Shown: one piece after another, positions 1-11,084 of the stretch
Position numbering within the stretch: the first letter of the stretch is position 1
Layout: every line of letters begins with the position of its first letter
Assembly (NCBI GenBank): GCA_013368315.1
Contig: JAACJM010000176.1
Span: forward strand, 62,001-126,000
Direction: 5' to 3'
Origin: Tetrapyrgos nigripes
Taxonomy: Eukaryota; Basidiomycota; Agaricomycetes; Agaricales; Campanellaceae
DNA: 64,000 nt
Notes under the pieces: model-generated
Told to the model about the DNA's origin: nothing
Seen by the model: only the letters and a program-made list of their open reading frames with translations
The model's database searches: none
Position numbers and translations under genes: made by a program

Positions 1-2944
1 TTCCACTTCCACTTCCACTGTCAGAAACAGTCTGTACACTCGCAGGTGGGGCTCTGCCTTTGCCTTTTCTATCGTATATACCACCTCCATAGCCACCTCC
101 TCCATATGCAGAACCGTACCCGCCGCCTGAGACAAGACGATCATCACCAGCATACGTCGACACTACCGGCGTCTCAAATTGTGAACTGGGATTAACCGAA
201 ATGGGGGTTTGCGCTGTCTCGAGGGTATCTCTCCTGCTGCGCAGTCCTCGAGTCATGACTTTAGGCGTCGCTTGATATCTATTCACGCCATGACCATTGA
301 CACCATTGACACCATTCACGCCACTCGTCCCAAACCCAGTCCCAGTCCCATTCCCAAACCCAGTTCCATTCCTCCTAGTCGAACTAGACTGATTCTTAGC
401 CAAATCCCTACTATCAGTACTGGAACTACTCGGCGTCGCAGGGCCATTAACGACAACCCAACTTCTCCCAGATTTACCCGTCATGGCTGATATACCCGAC
501 TTTCCCGACCGATCAGAGTGTCCGCCTTCTGAATGAGCGGGCATTATGCCTGGAGGGAGGGGAAGACCTGGGTGAGGGTGACCTGTGTGTCCACCATGTC
601 CATTGGGTCCATTGGGGGCGTTCAGACCGTATTCAGTTAGATTTTGACCTTGAGTCTGAGTCTGATCCGGAGCAGGCATCACACCCGAAGGAGTAGGAGG
701 AGCAGTGGGGACGGGTGTTCGTGGAGGGGCAGATGTTGCTGGAACGTTGGCGGGGAAATAATGCGATGGAGTGTTGGGATTACGAGGTCGTCTATAGGTA
801 GTAGTAGCGGTGGTAGAGACACTGCCAGCAGCACTCGGTGCTCTTATGTGTCCCTGCATGCGTCTGAGTGTCGAGGAAGGGGGAGGATTCTGATTTGTTT
901 GTGGGGAAGTTATGGGGACGGAAGGTGAACGCCTGTGACCTTGAGAATGTGTCGTCGAGCGTGGAGGAGAGACAGATGGAGGTGGAAAGACAGGTACGGA
1001 AGGGACTACTGGTATTGCGGCTGGGTCTGGAGTACTACCACCAAAACTTGGTCCAGGAATGACCGGCGTCCTCGACATGACAGAAGCTGACGCAGTTGTA
1101 CTCGGAGGAACGACATCAATATTCACAGACCCAGAAACACTATTCGCAGGCGGCGTAGGCGCGAAATTGGGGTAGCCTCCCATAAACTCTACTTTGACAT
1201 TAGGCGGTAAATCTCCGGATCCTGGTGTGGGCATATTGTTATTCGGAGAAGGTTGAAGCGTCACTGCAGGCGGCTCATACGGGTTCGGGCTTGTCAGTCG
1301 AACTGTCGCGCCCGAACCACCAGGAGTAGCAGTACCCATGCCTGTATTGATTTGATCATAATCTTCATCGTACGTCGATTCTGAGGAAGAGGGAGGAACC
1401 AATGGTTGACCAGACGCAGCATATGTATGTTCAGAGTTTGGGTAGAGCCCTGGGGCTAATGGAACAGCGTCTCCAGGTCTGGAAGTCATTCCAACACTCA
1501 TCGCAGAAGGTGCCATCGCTATTGGGGGTAAAGTCGCTTGTGCAAGAGGACTGTAAGGTGTAGCCATCGCCTGAGCCATACTTGGTTGAGCTTGGTCTTG
1601 TAAAGGAGGTACCGGGGGCGGTGGACTCCCAGCTGTTAGATCAAGTTCACCAGGACGAACATTGGTGGGTAGACCCATCTTGGCCCTGTCATACCAGCTC
1701 AAGATGGGCCGTCTATCCCTCCGGCCTATTCCTATACCATCACCAAAAAGACCTCCAGGGCCAAGTTTTTCTTCGTCTTGTCTTCTGATCCTCTCCTTTT
1801 CCCTCTCCTTCTTTTCTAATTTCTCCCTTCGTATTCCAGCTGGGTAGTAATCCACCGTGACGCGTTCTGCTACCCAAGGAAGAGAATTGACGTGGTCGAT
1901 AGCGCGACGCATACGATCGAGATAGGTATTGAAGGAGACATCGGATGCGGTAGTGGAGGGTGGAATGTCCATCTTGGCATAATCGGATGCAGGCTTTATA
2001 TCCGCGAGGATGGGTGAGCCAACAGTATAATTATCATATAACCTATTACTGTTGGCCGGTAGGTAATTGGACTGAGGTTGCGCAAAATTTGGGGGATAAT
2101 TGTGGTCGTAGTTGTAAGCATAAGGATTTTCTGGGTTGGGGAGCATGGTCGTTGAAGGAGGGGGGATGAGTGGAGGTACAGGATTGCCATGAGCATCGTG
2201 ATTCACGGGGTACTGAGCATAATTGTACCCCGTGTGGTCAACGGCTGTCGTGCCGTCATCGTGCCATTCTGTGGTAGGATGCTCCGTCTCTGAAGGAGAG
2301 TCCAGGGATTGGTACGAATTCCGGTGACGTAGTCCATATTCAGGATGTTGACCATCTCGTCTACTAGCCCCAGCGTGGTATTCGACATCTCCAGGATGAT
2401 GAGCACGCTCGCGGTCGTGTTGGCTGTGATCGTAGGCACGGTCGTCCTCCTCGTTACCGGCTTCGTCATCCGGAGGTTCAGGGTCATAAAGTGCAGTTGG
2501 AAAAGCAGGAAATGGGTCCCTTGGTGATGGGGCAGCGTTGTTACCCCAACGAGGACGAAAAGTGTTCTTCAAACCCAGCAAAAAACCTCCTACAAATCGA
2601 TTCCCTCCTCCTGCTCCTGCTTTGGTTGCGTCTGTCTCCCTTTGGTCCTCTTCTTCGCGCCCCTTCTGCCTCTCAATTTCTTCCATCGTCTCTTTTCCTA
2701 CAGCTCCTGACAAAACGGGTGCATTTGGATCCACGTTGAACGCGGAACGACCATCATGCGTGTAAAGCTTCTCGGCATTGGGATTGGCACCATCATCGAC
2801 ATTTGGAAAGCCTGGATTTGAATCCCGGGGATGAGAAACAGCTTCAGGAAATCGTGGTGGAACAGCGCTTTGAGTACGAGAGTGTCGCGCTCGAGAAGTC
2901 AGAGTTCGAGGAGCACCAATGTTCATGGCATTCATTTCGGACAT
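1..2944 (-). CDS. Large proline/serine-rich, mostly disordered hypothetical protein, C-terminus off the left edge
   Basis: One uninterrupted minus-strand frame runs from an ATG at 2944 to the window edge (about 981 codons, no stop seen), so the C-terminus is missing. The start was chosen as the first in-frame ATG. A likely 5'-UTR intron (donor near 3053, acceptor near 2970) precedes it. Most of the protein is low-complexity Pro/Ser/Thr/Gly/Asn sequence. The only compact part is about residues 335-460: AIDHVNSLPWVAERVTVDYY is followed by a charged helix rich in KKERE and then RRPILSWYDRAKMGLP. The last visible portion is Gly-rich with YGGG repeats. I do not recognise the family. A structured patch between long disordered arms suggests a scaffold or regulator, but no function is assigned. 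It is divergent from nothing nearby; the next gene is on the same strand. Confidence 0.75.
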   Translation of the reverse strand, partial: MSEMNAMNIGAPRTLTSRARHSRTQSAVPPRFPEAVSHPRDSNPGFPNVDDGANPNAEKLYTHDGRSAFNVDPNAPVLSGAVGKETMEEIERQKGREEEDQRETDATKAGAGGGNRFVGGFLLGLKNTFRPRWGNNAAPSPRDPFPAFPTALYDPEPPDDEAGNEEDDRAYDHSQHDRERAHHPGDVEYHAGASRRDGQHPEYGLRHRNSYQSLDSPSETEHPTTEWHDDGTTAVDHTGYNYAQYPVNHDAHGNPVPPLIPPPSTTMLPNPENPYAYNYDHNYPPNFAQPQSNYLPANSNRLYDNYTVGSPILADIKPASDYAKMDIPPSTTASDVSFNTYLDRMRRAIDHVNSLPWVAERVTVDYYPAGIRREKLEKKEREKERIRRQDEEKLGPGGLFGDGIGIGRRDRRPILSWYDRAKMGLPTNVRPGELDLTAGSPPPPVPPLQDQAQPSMAQAMATPYSPLAQATLPPIAMAPSAMSVGMTSRPGDAVPLAPGLYPNSEHTYAASGQPLVPPSSSESTYDEDYDQINTGMGTATPGGSGATVRLTSPNPYEPPAVTLQPSPNNNMPTPGSGDLPPNVKVEFMGGYPNFAPTPPANSVSGSVNIDVVPPSTTASASVMSRTPVIPGPSFGGSTPDPAAIPVVPSVPVFPPPSVSPPRSTTHSQGHRRSPSVPITSPQTNQNPPPSSTLRRMQGHIRAPSAAGSVSTTATTTYRRPRNPNTPSHYFPANVPATSAPPRTPVPTAPPTPSGVMPAPDQTQTQGQNLTEYGLNAPNGPNGHGGHTGHPHPGLPLPPGIMPAHSEGGHSDRSGKSGISAMTGKSGRSWVVVNGPATPSSSSTDSRDLAKNQSSSTRRNGTGFGNGTGTGFGTSGVNGVNGVNGHGVNRYQATPKVMTRGLRSRRDTLETAQTPISVNPSSQFETPVVSTYAGDDRLVSGGGYGSAYGGGGYGGGIYDRKGKGRAPPASVQTVSDSGSGSG

Positions 2945-3252
2945 GGTCCAACGTATTAGGGCGTGTCTTTCGTTAGAATATCAACAGGTCATGAAGAAAG
3001 CTAGAAGTTGGATAAAATGAGAGGTAAGACGATAAAGAGAGGCTGTTTACTGACCATTGCGAGCATTGTGGAGTCTGGGGTAGCTTGCGGACGCCTCATG
3101 TTCGTGCATTATAGTAAAGCACTTGCCAAACACTCATAAATAGTTTAGGCTCCTATTTTCGGTTCAAAAGTAGTTTTGATGCCAAGGCATCATCATTACA
3201 TGGTACGTTGACAAACAGATTCATTACAGGGTATCAGCAGAACATCCATAGT
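2945..3252. other. 5' leader and spacer between two minus-strand genes
   Basis: About 300 bp between the start of the left-edge gene and the 3' end of the dehydratase gene. It holds the presumed 5'-UTR intron of the left gene; its branch-like CTAAC and acceptor AAG lie near 2970-2985. No open frame is supported. Confidence 0.5.
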
Positions 3253-4858
3253 TCATGATGTTGGCTCAAAATGCTCAATCTGTGTCTCTTCCGCTACCAC
3301 CTTCTCCTGCGCAAATACCGTATGGACCTTTGATCGAGGTTGCGCTTTGTTATCAGTAGCTTCAGCCTCGTCAGCTTCACTCGCGCTATCGCTTTCCAGA
3401 GAAGACGACGAGTAATCATCAATGTCAGACAGCGGAGGAGTGGAATCGTCGGAATAAGATGGGTGATACTTGTCTCCAAGTCCCAACTCTTCTTCCAGTG
3501 CCTCTGCTGTCTTGACCGGTGGAGTATCCTGCTGTACCACCTCCCAGAGTTTATGCAGGCCATCAATCCCTCTACCACCATGTCTCCCGGGACAGCCTTC
3601 ATCAGACTCTTGTAAAGATTTGTTGAAGACTTCGAGAGACCACCAACCACGGTAGCCGTTCCCATGGTGTAGAAGCCGAGTCATCTCCCCTACGGGCAGG
3701 AATCCGAGATAACCCGAAGGTGGGTTGGATAGATCGGAGTCACTGTCGATGGAATTGGATTGTTGCGACGAAGGAGACTCGGAAGGAGGTTCACAAGGAA
3801 ATACTCTACATGCTCGGCTCCACTTCATGCGTCTAGGCATCCCGTCGTCGTCTTCACAGATTTCAGGGGGCCTCACCGCGTCAGCGATTTGGTAGAAGAA
3901 TATCTTCTTGGCTGGGATGGTGTTGGACATTTCCACAAGGTTTTCTACCATCGCAGAGAGCGTCTGTCCGGAGTGTATACAGGAAGGCTGACCAGGATCG
4001 GCGTATTGATTGCCACTAGGAGTCATCAGTCAACCAGTACCTTGCGCAAAACCAAACTCAAGAAGAAACTTACAGGGTATTAAACGAATCAAGAATAACA
4101 CCAACATTCTCCTTATCAACCCTCTTCACAATCTCCCAAACCTGCATCCAATTATCTATCACCGTTCCCCAACTCAACGGTTCATACCCCACTCTTACAT
4201 TATACCTCGCAGCTCTCTCCCCCAACTGCTTAAACGCCTCCACTTGCGCGTCGCAGTACATTTCAAACGTATACTCTCTGGCTGTCAGAGGGTAGGGTCC
4301 GGGAATATGATTCGAGCAAACGAGCATCAAATCACATTGGAGAGTAGGCATGATGCGAAACCAACGTTCGGCGCCGTCAAGGGCTTTGCAGAGATCTTCT
4401 TGAGTGCGAAAGTTTTCAAAGTTGCGGTAGGGCTGGAGGATAGGGATGAAGAGGTTGTGGGAAGCGCAGTATGTGGAAATGGCGTGTGCGCATGCGAGTT
4501 CGAGGTCTGGTTGGGAAAGTGAGGTGAGGTTGGCTAGGTTGTAAGGCGGACATGAGGATGAGGGTAGTGACCATGATGTGGAAGGTGTCGAGGGTGTCGA
4601 AGGTGTCGAAGTGAATAGCTCAGAATGCTTCCCTTCCCTCACCTCCTCACCAAAAGCTTCAAAGTCAGGAATGAAGATTTCAATCCCATCATACCCCAAC
4701 GAAGACGCGACACGAATCTTGGTGGGGAGGTCGTGATTGGCATTGTTACCCAATGAAAGAGATGCTATGGCGAATTGTGGACGCGAATCCAGGACCTTAT
4801 GCGAATACGAGGTGTGCGACGCGGTCCGGCTGTAGGACGTGTTTGGTGTGTATGACAT
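3253..4858 (-). CDS. 3-dehydroshikimate dehydratase-like sugar phosphate isomerase/epimerase (AP-endonuclease-2 TIM barrel)
   Basis: Two exons, 4858-4074 and 4015-3253, are joined by a 58-nt intron (GTAAGT...CTAG) that restores the frame across ILDSFNTL|GNQYADP. The product is about 515 residues. Residues 28-270 form a xylose-isomerase-like TIM barrel with a GYDGIEIF strand, IPILQPYRNFENF, MLVCSNHIPG, GYEPLSWGTVIDNW and ILDSFNTLGNQYADP. The Glu and Asp residues in these motifs are the usual metal ligands of the family. Fungal members convert 3-dehydroshikimate to protocatechuate in the quinate catabolic (qut/qa) pathway in the cytosol. The barrel continues through the KKIFFYQIAD strand and a WWSLEVFNKSL motif. 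The last 90 residues are an acidic Ser/Asp-rich tail that is probably disordered. No other quinate gene is adjacent. The exact substrate is an inference from the family; a generic TIM-barrel isomerase is possible. Confidence 0.8.
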
Positions 4859-5402
4859 ATTTCTGTCAGTATCTCTCTTTCGAGAGTCTCAGGGAAGGAA
4901 AAGGAAAGCTGATTGAGATTTGTAGGCTGCGTCTGCTCATCTTGTGGCTTATTAGAGGCTGATAAGAGTAGTGCGGAATCCACTTTTTCCTGTAAGGGGG
5001 GCGGAAAAACGATGGAACTGCCGGTGGCTTACGGCCGGATGGATCTTGGTTGATGACATCATGGTATCTTCAACCCCTGCGGGCTTGGAAAGACATGGCC
5101 ACTTTCACGGTTGGCTGTTTGAGAATGCAGGAGAGATAGCAGGTCAGAGGGTCTCTGCGAGTCCATCTTTGGGCGAACAGGCGACCAGTTCTGCTGTAAA
5201 CTCGTCATTGAACATGTCATGGTGTGCCAAGTTGCTCCTTCCGAGTCTGACTTGAACGATCCAGAAGCAACACTCAAAGTTTAACGGAATTGTATGATCT
5301 ATGGGCTACTTACTGTACGATAGCTCTAGGCTGTAGTCTAAGTATACTTGGATAATGCAACTGAATCCGTTTTCGCTCTTAAAACCCTTTCATATGCCTG
5401 AG
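4859..5402. other. Intergenic, nothing supported
   Basis: The spacer upstream of the dehydratase gene holds its promoter region. I see only short frames without recognisable motifs. Confidence 0.5.
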
Positions 5403-5640
5403 TCTCATCAGACGTCGACGTGGGCCAAGTATATATGCGATCCATAACGCGCATGGGTTTTTGCTGAACTCGTTTCTTAGTCCTGTAGCGAATAAACGGA
5501 ATGATGAGCGTTCCAACACAACCCCGTCAATCCTGGAGCGCTTCTTGGGATCCCACCCTAAGAGGAAATCCGAACGGGCCAAGTAAGGGCGAATGATTTG
5601 TTGCTTATGAATCTGATGGCCTTCTCGAATACTGGAGAGA
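5403..5640 (-). pseudogene. Broken copy of the 3' end of the dehydrogenase gene at 16.4 kb
   Basis: The stretch matches the last exon and stop region of the NAD(P)-binding gene at 16390-17516. Shared blocks on the reverse strand include the exon start TATTCGAGAAGGCCATCA, the CGCCCTTACTTGGCCCGTTC block and the CACGTCGACGTCTGATG block at the stop. Between GTTGTGTTGGAACG and the terminal block an extra segment of roughly 80 nt interrupts the frame, and small indels occur elsewhere. The rest of the gene is absent, so this is a truncated duplicate and not a gene. Confidence 0.75.
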
Positions 5641-5776
5641 GATAAGGGTATCTAGAAGATACTGCCTAGATATTCAGAATTCCAAAAGTAAGAATACTAC
5701 ACATGTTCTAATATGTGTCCGTCCTTTCCCTTGCACATAGCTCCATGCTCACAAACAGCTGCCAACTCACCTCACC

Positions 5777-8228
5777 TCACGCCGACTTACTCCTATATAG
5801 CAACACATACGCCACCTCCCCTCCTCCCTCCAATGTAGCCAACTTCTCCCTTGGGAAAATCGACACCTTGTCATCGTCAAACTTGTACCAGTCCTCATCG
5901 TCTCCATACGCAGAAAGATCTGTTTGTTTGGTATGAGCTGCTGAAGTCGAAGGTGTAGTATGATTGGCATCGTTGCTGGGTGCACTAGACAGATTATCAG
6001 TCGAAGCTGAAGAAGCCGGTGGGCCATTGTAAAAAGTGAGCGGAGGAGTAGAGAAGACATTCTTTTTCACGAAGCCAATGTAATGACCACAATCAGCTGC
6101 TGGTCCTCGATGCGTAATGATAGCTGCAAAGAGACAAATTATCCGTTATAAAAGACGAACTGGTGAGGAAGAATCAAAATCATACTCACCAATCAACTCA
6201 TATAATCCAGTCCAGCTAGCTCCAATATCCGCTTTGATCTCAGCATCTGCCAGTGCCTCCAGTTCGATTCTCTCTTTCTCCCTATAAAGACTTTCTTCAT
6301 ACAATTTGTTAGCGACGGGTTCTAGTCCAAATCCATCCTTAATTGTTGAAGGAGTTATCGTCGACACTGCTGAGGTGGAAGCAGCCGCAGCCGAAGACCT
6401 AAACGGACAAGCGACGCTATTCCTTTTCTCCCTTCTTTCTGCTCTCTCCATCTCAATTTGCTGAAGTCGTCTATTCACGGGAAGAAGCTTGGCTTTCAAT
6501 TCTGGAGTAACGAGGTCTAGAGCATCGTAAGTGGTGGGAAACTTCACATTTCTCTGCGCACAGATAAAACATTAGAGGAAGAACGCATACAATGAAATTT
6601 GCAGTGTACCAGAATCTTTGCCTTCTGCCACACATCGGATTTCCACGCAAATCTCGCCATGTGCACAGTCAGATAGGTCGGAAGACGCTTCAAACGGGAA
6701 GTTTCAGTGTACATTGCGGCTCGGCCTAGTGTAGGCGACAGTTTTTCGAGGGCAGAGTTGAGGGCCTGAGGCAATTCATGAATCACTTGTAGCTGCGATG
6801 AATGCAATAAAGCGACGCACTAAAATGATTCCACTATGCATGTGGTTCGTCGTTTCAGAGATCTTGCATTCAATCGTCAAAAATTTCTCGGTGGAGACTG
6901 AGGGGGCCTCCTCGGGCGTCTCTCGTGATACTAACCTAACAGATCTTCTCTGTGAGAGGAAGCTTAACCTGCAAACAAAGTATACTCACTCTCGACGAAT
7001 TTCGCCCATCATATACTGATCAATGAACTTTTTTCTACCTTCAGAATCTGCGGAGGCAGGGACCAATGCATCTGGCACATCGATTTCCCGAAGGGCGTTT
7101 ACAATGGTGAAGTAACACTCTGCGGCATCTGAAAATTTCCAAGTAAACACTGTTGACGAAAAAACCGAAGAAGCACTCACCTTGTTGAGAGAAACCAGCG
7201 GTCATGACAGGCAGTTTTCTACTACGATCACGGACGGCAATTTGGGGACCAAGGGCGACGAATTGAAGATTTATCTGTTTGTGCTATCAAAAACCGCGCT
7301 ATTTCGAAATAATGCACTCTTACTTCTCTCAAAACGTTCAGGAAGGCAGACGGATTGATAGCATCTGTCGTCCACGTCATGTTTGTGTAGAGACTGCGCA
7401 AAGCAAGGGGTAAAGGCGTTGATGGCGATGTTGATATGAAAGCCTTTGAGGGAGGACTGCGTGCTGACGATGAATAAAGATTGGAGTTAAGAGATGTGTG
7501 GCATACACGCCCAAAGATATTTGCAGCTCAGGAATGGATCGGAGAATTTGTACAGTCGCGTTCATGTAGCAGGTGTTGCCAAGGCTGAATGGATATTAGA
7601 AACGCGCAGAGAAAATTTTTAAGGACGCACTTGACCAAACCGACGGGCATCTTCAGTTATCAAAATTCACAAAAAGGTCAACAAAGTAACAAACGTATAC
7701 AACCACGTACAAGTTCTCCAGCCAATTCTTCATCACCTACATCTGGATACAGGATCAGGACAAGGTCTTATTGCTTCCAGTTACAGCCATACCTTCCGGG
7801 AAAATGACCGGCTTCTGAGGTGGCTCGGGAAGCCTTTCCGCAGTTCCAATGACCGTAAAAGTCTGACCCTTTATTGCAGAAAGTTAGTTTCATTTTTCAG
7901 CCAGTTTGTCATGACTGACAGCTTTAGGCGTAATATCTGCCCAGTTTGAATCGTCCTAAAACAAAACACCAAGAACAATAAGCAAAAATGCCGTGGTTAA
8001 GGACTTCCCCGATCAATGCACCTTTAACACACCACCCCTTACTATGATTTTCAATCTTTCCACCGGGACGCCTGTCACTTTGTAAATGGCTTCTTTGAAA
8101 GCAATCGGGGGTAGTTTTGGATCCAGTTGCACTGATAGAGTTCTTCCTGCATGCTTGATGTTGACTACTAAAGTAGGCTGTACATGCCTCGACGTTGCTA
8201 CACCTACGTCAGGTACGTTAACCAGCAT
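5777..8228 (-). CDS. UBP6: Proteasome-associated ubiquitin carboxyl-terminal hydrolase Ubp6/USP14
   Basis: Thirteen short exons can be spliced in frame to about 590 residues. The N-terminus is a ubiquitin-like domain (LVVNIKHAGRTLSVQL ... ERLKIIVRGGVLKDD), which in this family docks on the proteasome subunit Rpn1. The catalytic domain then begins at LPV-type GLVNLGNTCYMNATVQ with the catalytic Cys. It continues with AGFSQQDAAECYF, FMGE-like MMGEIRRELVSRETPEEAP, RLPTYLTVHMARFAWK and KAKILRNVKFP. The His box is GPAADCGHYIGFV, and it ends with WYKFDDDKVS and AYVLLYRSKSA. All catalytic-core elements are present. The enzyme removes ubiquitin from proteasome-bound substrates and slows degradation. 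Exons 4 and 5 encode only about 8 and 7 residues. The start at 8228 is the first ATG in frame with the UBL. The upstream gene's stop lies about 125 bp away on the same strand, so the promoter region is very short. Confidence 0.92.
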
Positions 8229-8352
8229 CCAGCCGATGAGCGCAGTGACACACCTTGCCCCTCGACGTGTCGAGACTCGGCAGCTGTGTCCAATGAATCT
8301 CCTTCACAGGTATGTTAATAGATTAACAGGATCAAACGGAATCACATTTATC

Positions 8353-9814
8353 CTACCTTGTTCGAATTTGAACGGCAATCTCCTCATCATACGGCTGATC
8401 AGAGCTATCTTATCAGGGAATTGATGATCGGTCTGGTATATAGACATGATTTAGCGATGGCAGCGCCAACGAACAATCGTTGAGGCTGACCTCCTCTAAA
8501 ATCGCTGCCCATTCATCGTCATGGGTTATAGCGACAAGAGCATCTGGGTGCTGTGGATCTTTATAAAAGAATACGATGTCCTTATAAAATAATCTTAACA
8601 TACCTTGTCAAGGATGTATGCGTTGATAATGTCAGAAGGGTGATAAGGCTGCAAGAAGGAACATAAAGATACACAATGCTTTTATAAGATCAAACCTCAC
8701 ACCTGAAGGATTGCCTCGTCAGACTCAGTCTCCGAATCCGAGTCAAAGCTAGCCCGGACCGAGTTCAGTGGATCACAAGCTGAGTCTTCACCCATTGTCA
8801 ATGACGAAGAATTAGGGACCGCTGGCGGCGATACAACGTCGCACGGCGGAAGGCTCGGTATACCCTGCCGTCTTTTAGAGAGCAATTCGGACGTGGCCAC
8901 GTCCGAGATGCTGACTAAAAGCTTTAAACTGGGTATGAGATGGGGTTTTATCATGATTTTGAACCCTCTGATGAACGGAGAAAGATTATTCAGCGTATGT
9001 TCCGGATCGGAAGCCCCCAGCCAACGTTGGTCACTCGGTAGTGAACTGTGTGACAGAGAGACTCCAACGTTGCCGGTGGGGAGGAGGGCAGAAGAAAATC
9101 TGAAGGATAGGGACGATTGGAAAAAAGAGCCGGAGAAGGCAAGATTCTGGTAGCAAGATGTCCTGTCATATCCAGTAACAAGATAAAGAGAACCGTTGTA
9201 TGCGCCCAAATCGAGGTCATTGACGAATTGATACCACAATACTGCGTTCTTTTCAATGTATGTGTGGATAGTGTTGGGAGCAGTGTAGTCTATCCGACGA
9301 GCACCGACAGGAAGAAACAAAGCAGCTCCTTGTGACTGGGAAAATTGGAATTGTATCCCGAGACCAGGACCAAATAATACTCTAAAACTCAATCCGTCAA
9401 TGCTTCCCTTTCAGATAGAGATAGATAAACCACGCACGAAACTGCTTCTCCATCAACATCAAGCACCGTTGACTGAGCTTTCTTGCTACACACCCACGTT
9501 TTCGACTGATGATAAAGATTTTGAGATGAAAAGTGATTATCGTAGAATGGAAGGGGTTCAAAGCGTGGCGGAACTCCAAAAATTGTGTTTATAGGGTCAT
9601 CCCGGGGCTTGAAAATATTGAAGATGGATTTGAAGTCTCCAGATTTGCCAATCAAACCGACGTCCCCAGTTCGAACTCCCTCTTCATAAGCGCCTCGCAG
9701 GTTTGGCCGCGACTCCGTACCAATCATATGAGGCTCGGGGTCCAATAGTGCGCAACCGTGTCCATGGATGAAAAGTTGTCCAGAGTATAAGTCTTGATAT
9801 GTGAATCGGCCCAT
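8353..9814 (-). CDS. Agaric-expanded hypothetical protein with HPSDIINAYIL motif
   Basis: Exons join as GEAV|S...LFGPGLGIQF, DEAILQ|PYHPSDIINAYILDK, DPQHPDALVAITHDDEWAAI and PYDEEIAVQIRTR, the last ending at a TAG (8353-8355). About 420 residues. The N-terminal half starts MGRFTYQDLYSGQLFIHGHG. The middle contains a conserved WYQFVND ... GSLYLVTGYDRTSC block. The C-terminus has the HPSD(I/V)IN motif and a DALVAxTHDDEW block. I recall this architecture as a large family in mushroom genomes, with no known biochemical role. The start is the ATG at 9814; the longer open frame begins with a non-ATG codon. The 3' end is uncertain: splicing past the RTR codon would run toward UBP6, and I prefer the immediate stop. 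Confidence 0.75.
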
Positions 9815-10599
9815 ACGCAACGGTAGAACGTGCCAAGGTCTACGGGCTATGAAGATATCGTGCTTTTATGGGCAATGCGATTGGGCTGTACAGTTCTATT
9901 TTCATGCGAGGAATGTGCCAGCACCTTGAAGAAGACCTGTCAGGGCTCAGCCCGAGGGTGACCATCCTATATGATCATATATTGGGGATGAATGGTGATG
10001 TCAGAGTTTTGTGATCTGGTGGCTTGCTGTGTGATGATTGTAGTACAAATGTCCTGTAAGGCACAGGCAGGTTCCTTGGAGAATGTATAGTGGAGAAGTT
10101 GCGCATTCTTCGAGGCTGTTGAAGAAGAGATAGCATCCGTCAAGTCTGCCGGAACCAGCACTAGACACCCAACCATGACGTGCTATGCCAATAAATCTAA
10201 GCTGTGAGAACCTCCAGCGATTTAGAAGTAAAGCTCAAACTTGCATGAACGAGCGAAGCTCGGAATCAAGAGGTGTCAGATTTGGCACCCGTCGAAGGTA
10301 GGTCAGGTGAATATCAGGTGGCCTACGTAAGCAATACATCTCCACCAACACGCGACGACGAAAGACGAGTACTACAACCGCTTCCCAGACGCTAGAACTC
10401 TGCTCCCGCCCAGTTCAATCTGAGCAGATGTGATGAAGACCTTAACAGTGTAAATAGTGCACATACTAGACACTCGGGCTCTGTATTTTTTCTCAACGAT
10501 CGTAACGCGACACAATTGGACACAATCTGCCCGGTGAACTCTACATATACGCACACGAAGAGTGTCAAGCGTATATCGTCAGTCTGGCTACGCGAGACT
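9815..10599. other. Intergenic, no supported gene
   Basis: Upstream region of the HPSD-family gene. A 69-codon minus-strand frame with a real ATG (10176) is present but has no recognisable motif and no splice partner. Confidence 0.45.
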
Positions 10600-10688
10600 A
10601 GGTGAACTCCAAGTTCACCTAAGCGGGTTCCATTGGGATTGAACTATAATCAAACCGGAAGTGCAAGGAACTCACCCTACTGAGTTCC
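10600..10688. repeat. Dispersed ~90-bp repeat, copy 1
   Basis: The reverse complement aligns over most of its length with 39578-39673. Both copies begin with an imperfect palindrome in which GGAACTCA and TGAGTTCC flank six bases. They then share a TTC-rich spacer, a TCCCA.TGGAA block and a terminal GGTGA.CT..AGTTC segment. The copies are in opposite orientation. The element has no coding capacity and looks like a small non-autonomous repeat. Confidence 0.6.
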
Positions 10689-11084
10689 AAAGATCCTTTC
10701 AGTAGCAGCTTGAAGATGATTCGGTGGCGGAGTGATATGCTATGTCAACTAGGTTCGTTCCAAGCCCCTTCTCTGATTGGCTGGATTTGTTTGCGGCACT
10801 TTATTGTTTATCGTTATTGACGTGCCTTCAGAGAAGGGGCTTGTTGCAAGATGGTGATTTTGGGAGGGCTCGTAGAACGACTTTCTACCACCACTGCCTC
10901 TGTAACGATGGTGTGATATCAAGTTCGAAGATTCCAAAAGTTCATGGGGTGAGTCTCTTTGGAAGATATATAAGTATAGAGTAAAGAAATGTGATCGAAA
11001 ACGAGTGTGAGGTAAGTATACTAATTTGACAGGTAAAGGACCGGATAAAGGAAGAATTTGAGTTAGATACGACTGAGAACCTAT

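Noticed and set aside
2203..2487. 94-codon Thr-rich minus-strand frame
   Set aside because: It overlaps the long left-edge gene in a different frame and has no motif.
8086..8424. Continuation of the HPSD-family gene into the UBP6 UBL frame
   Set aside because: A fused reading through RTR into the UBL is possible on paper, but both families end or start normally when split at the TAG near 8353.
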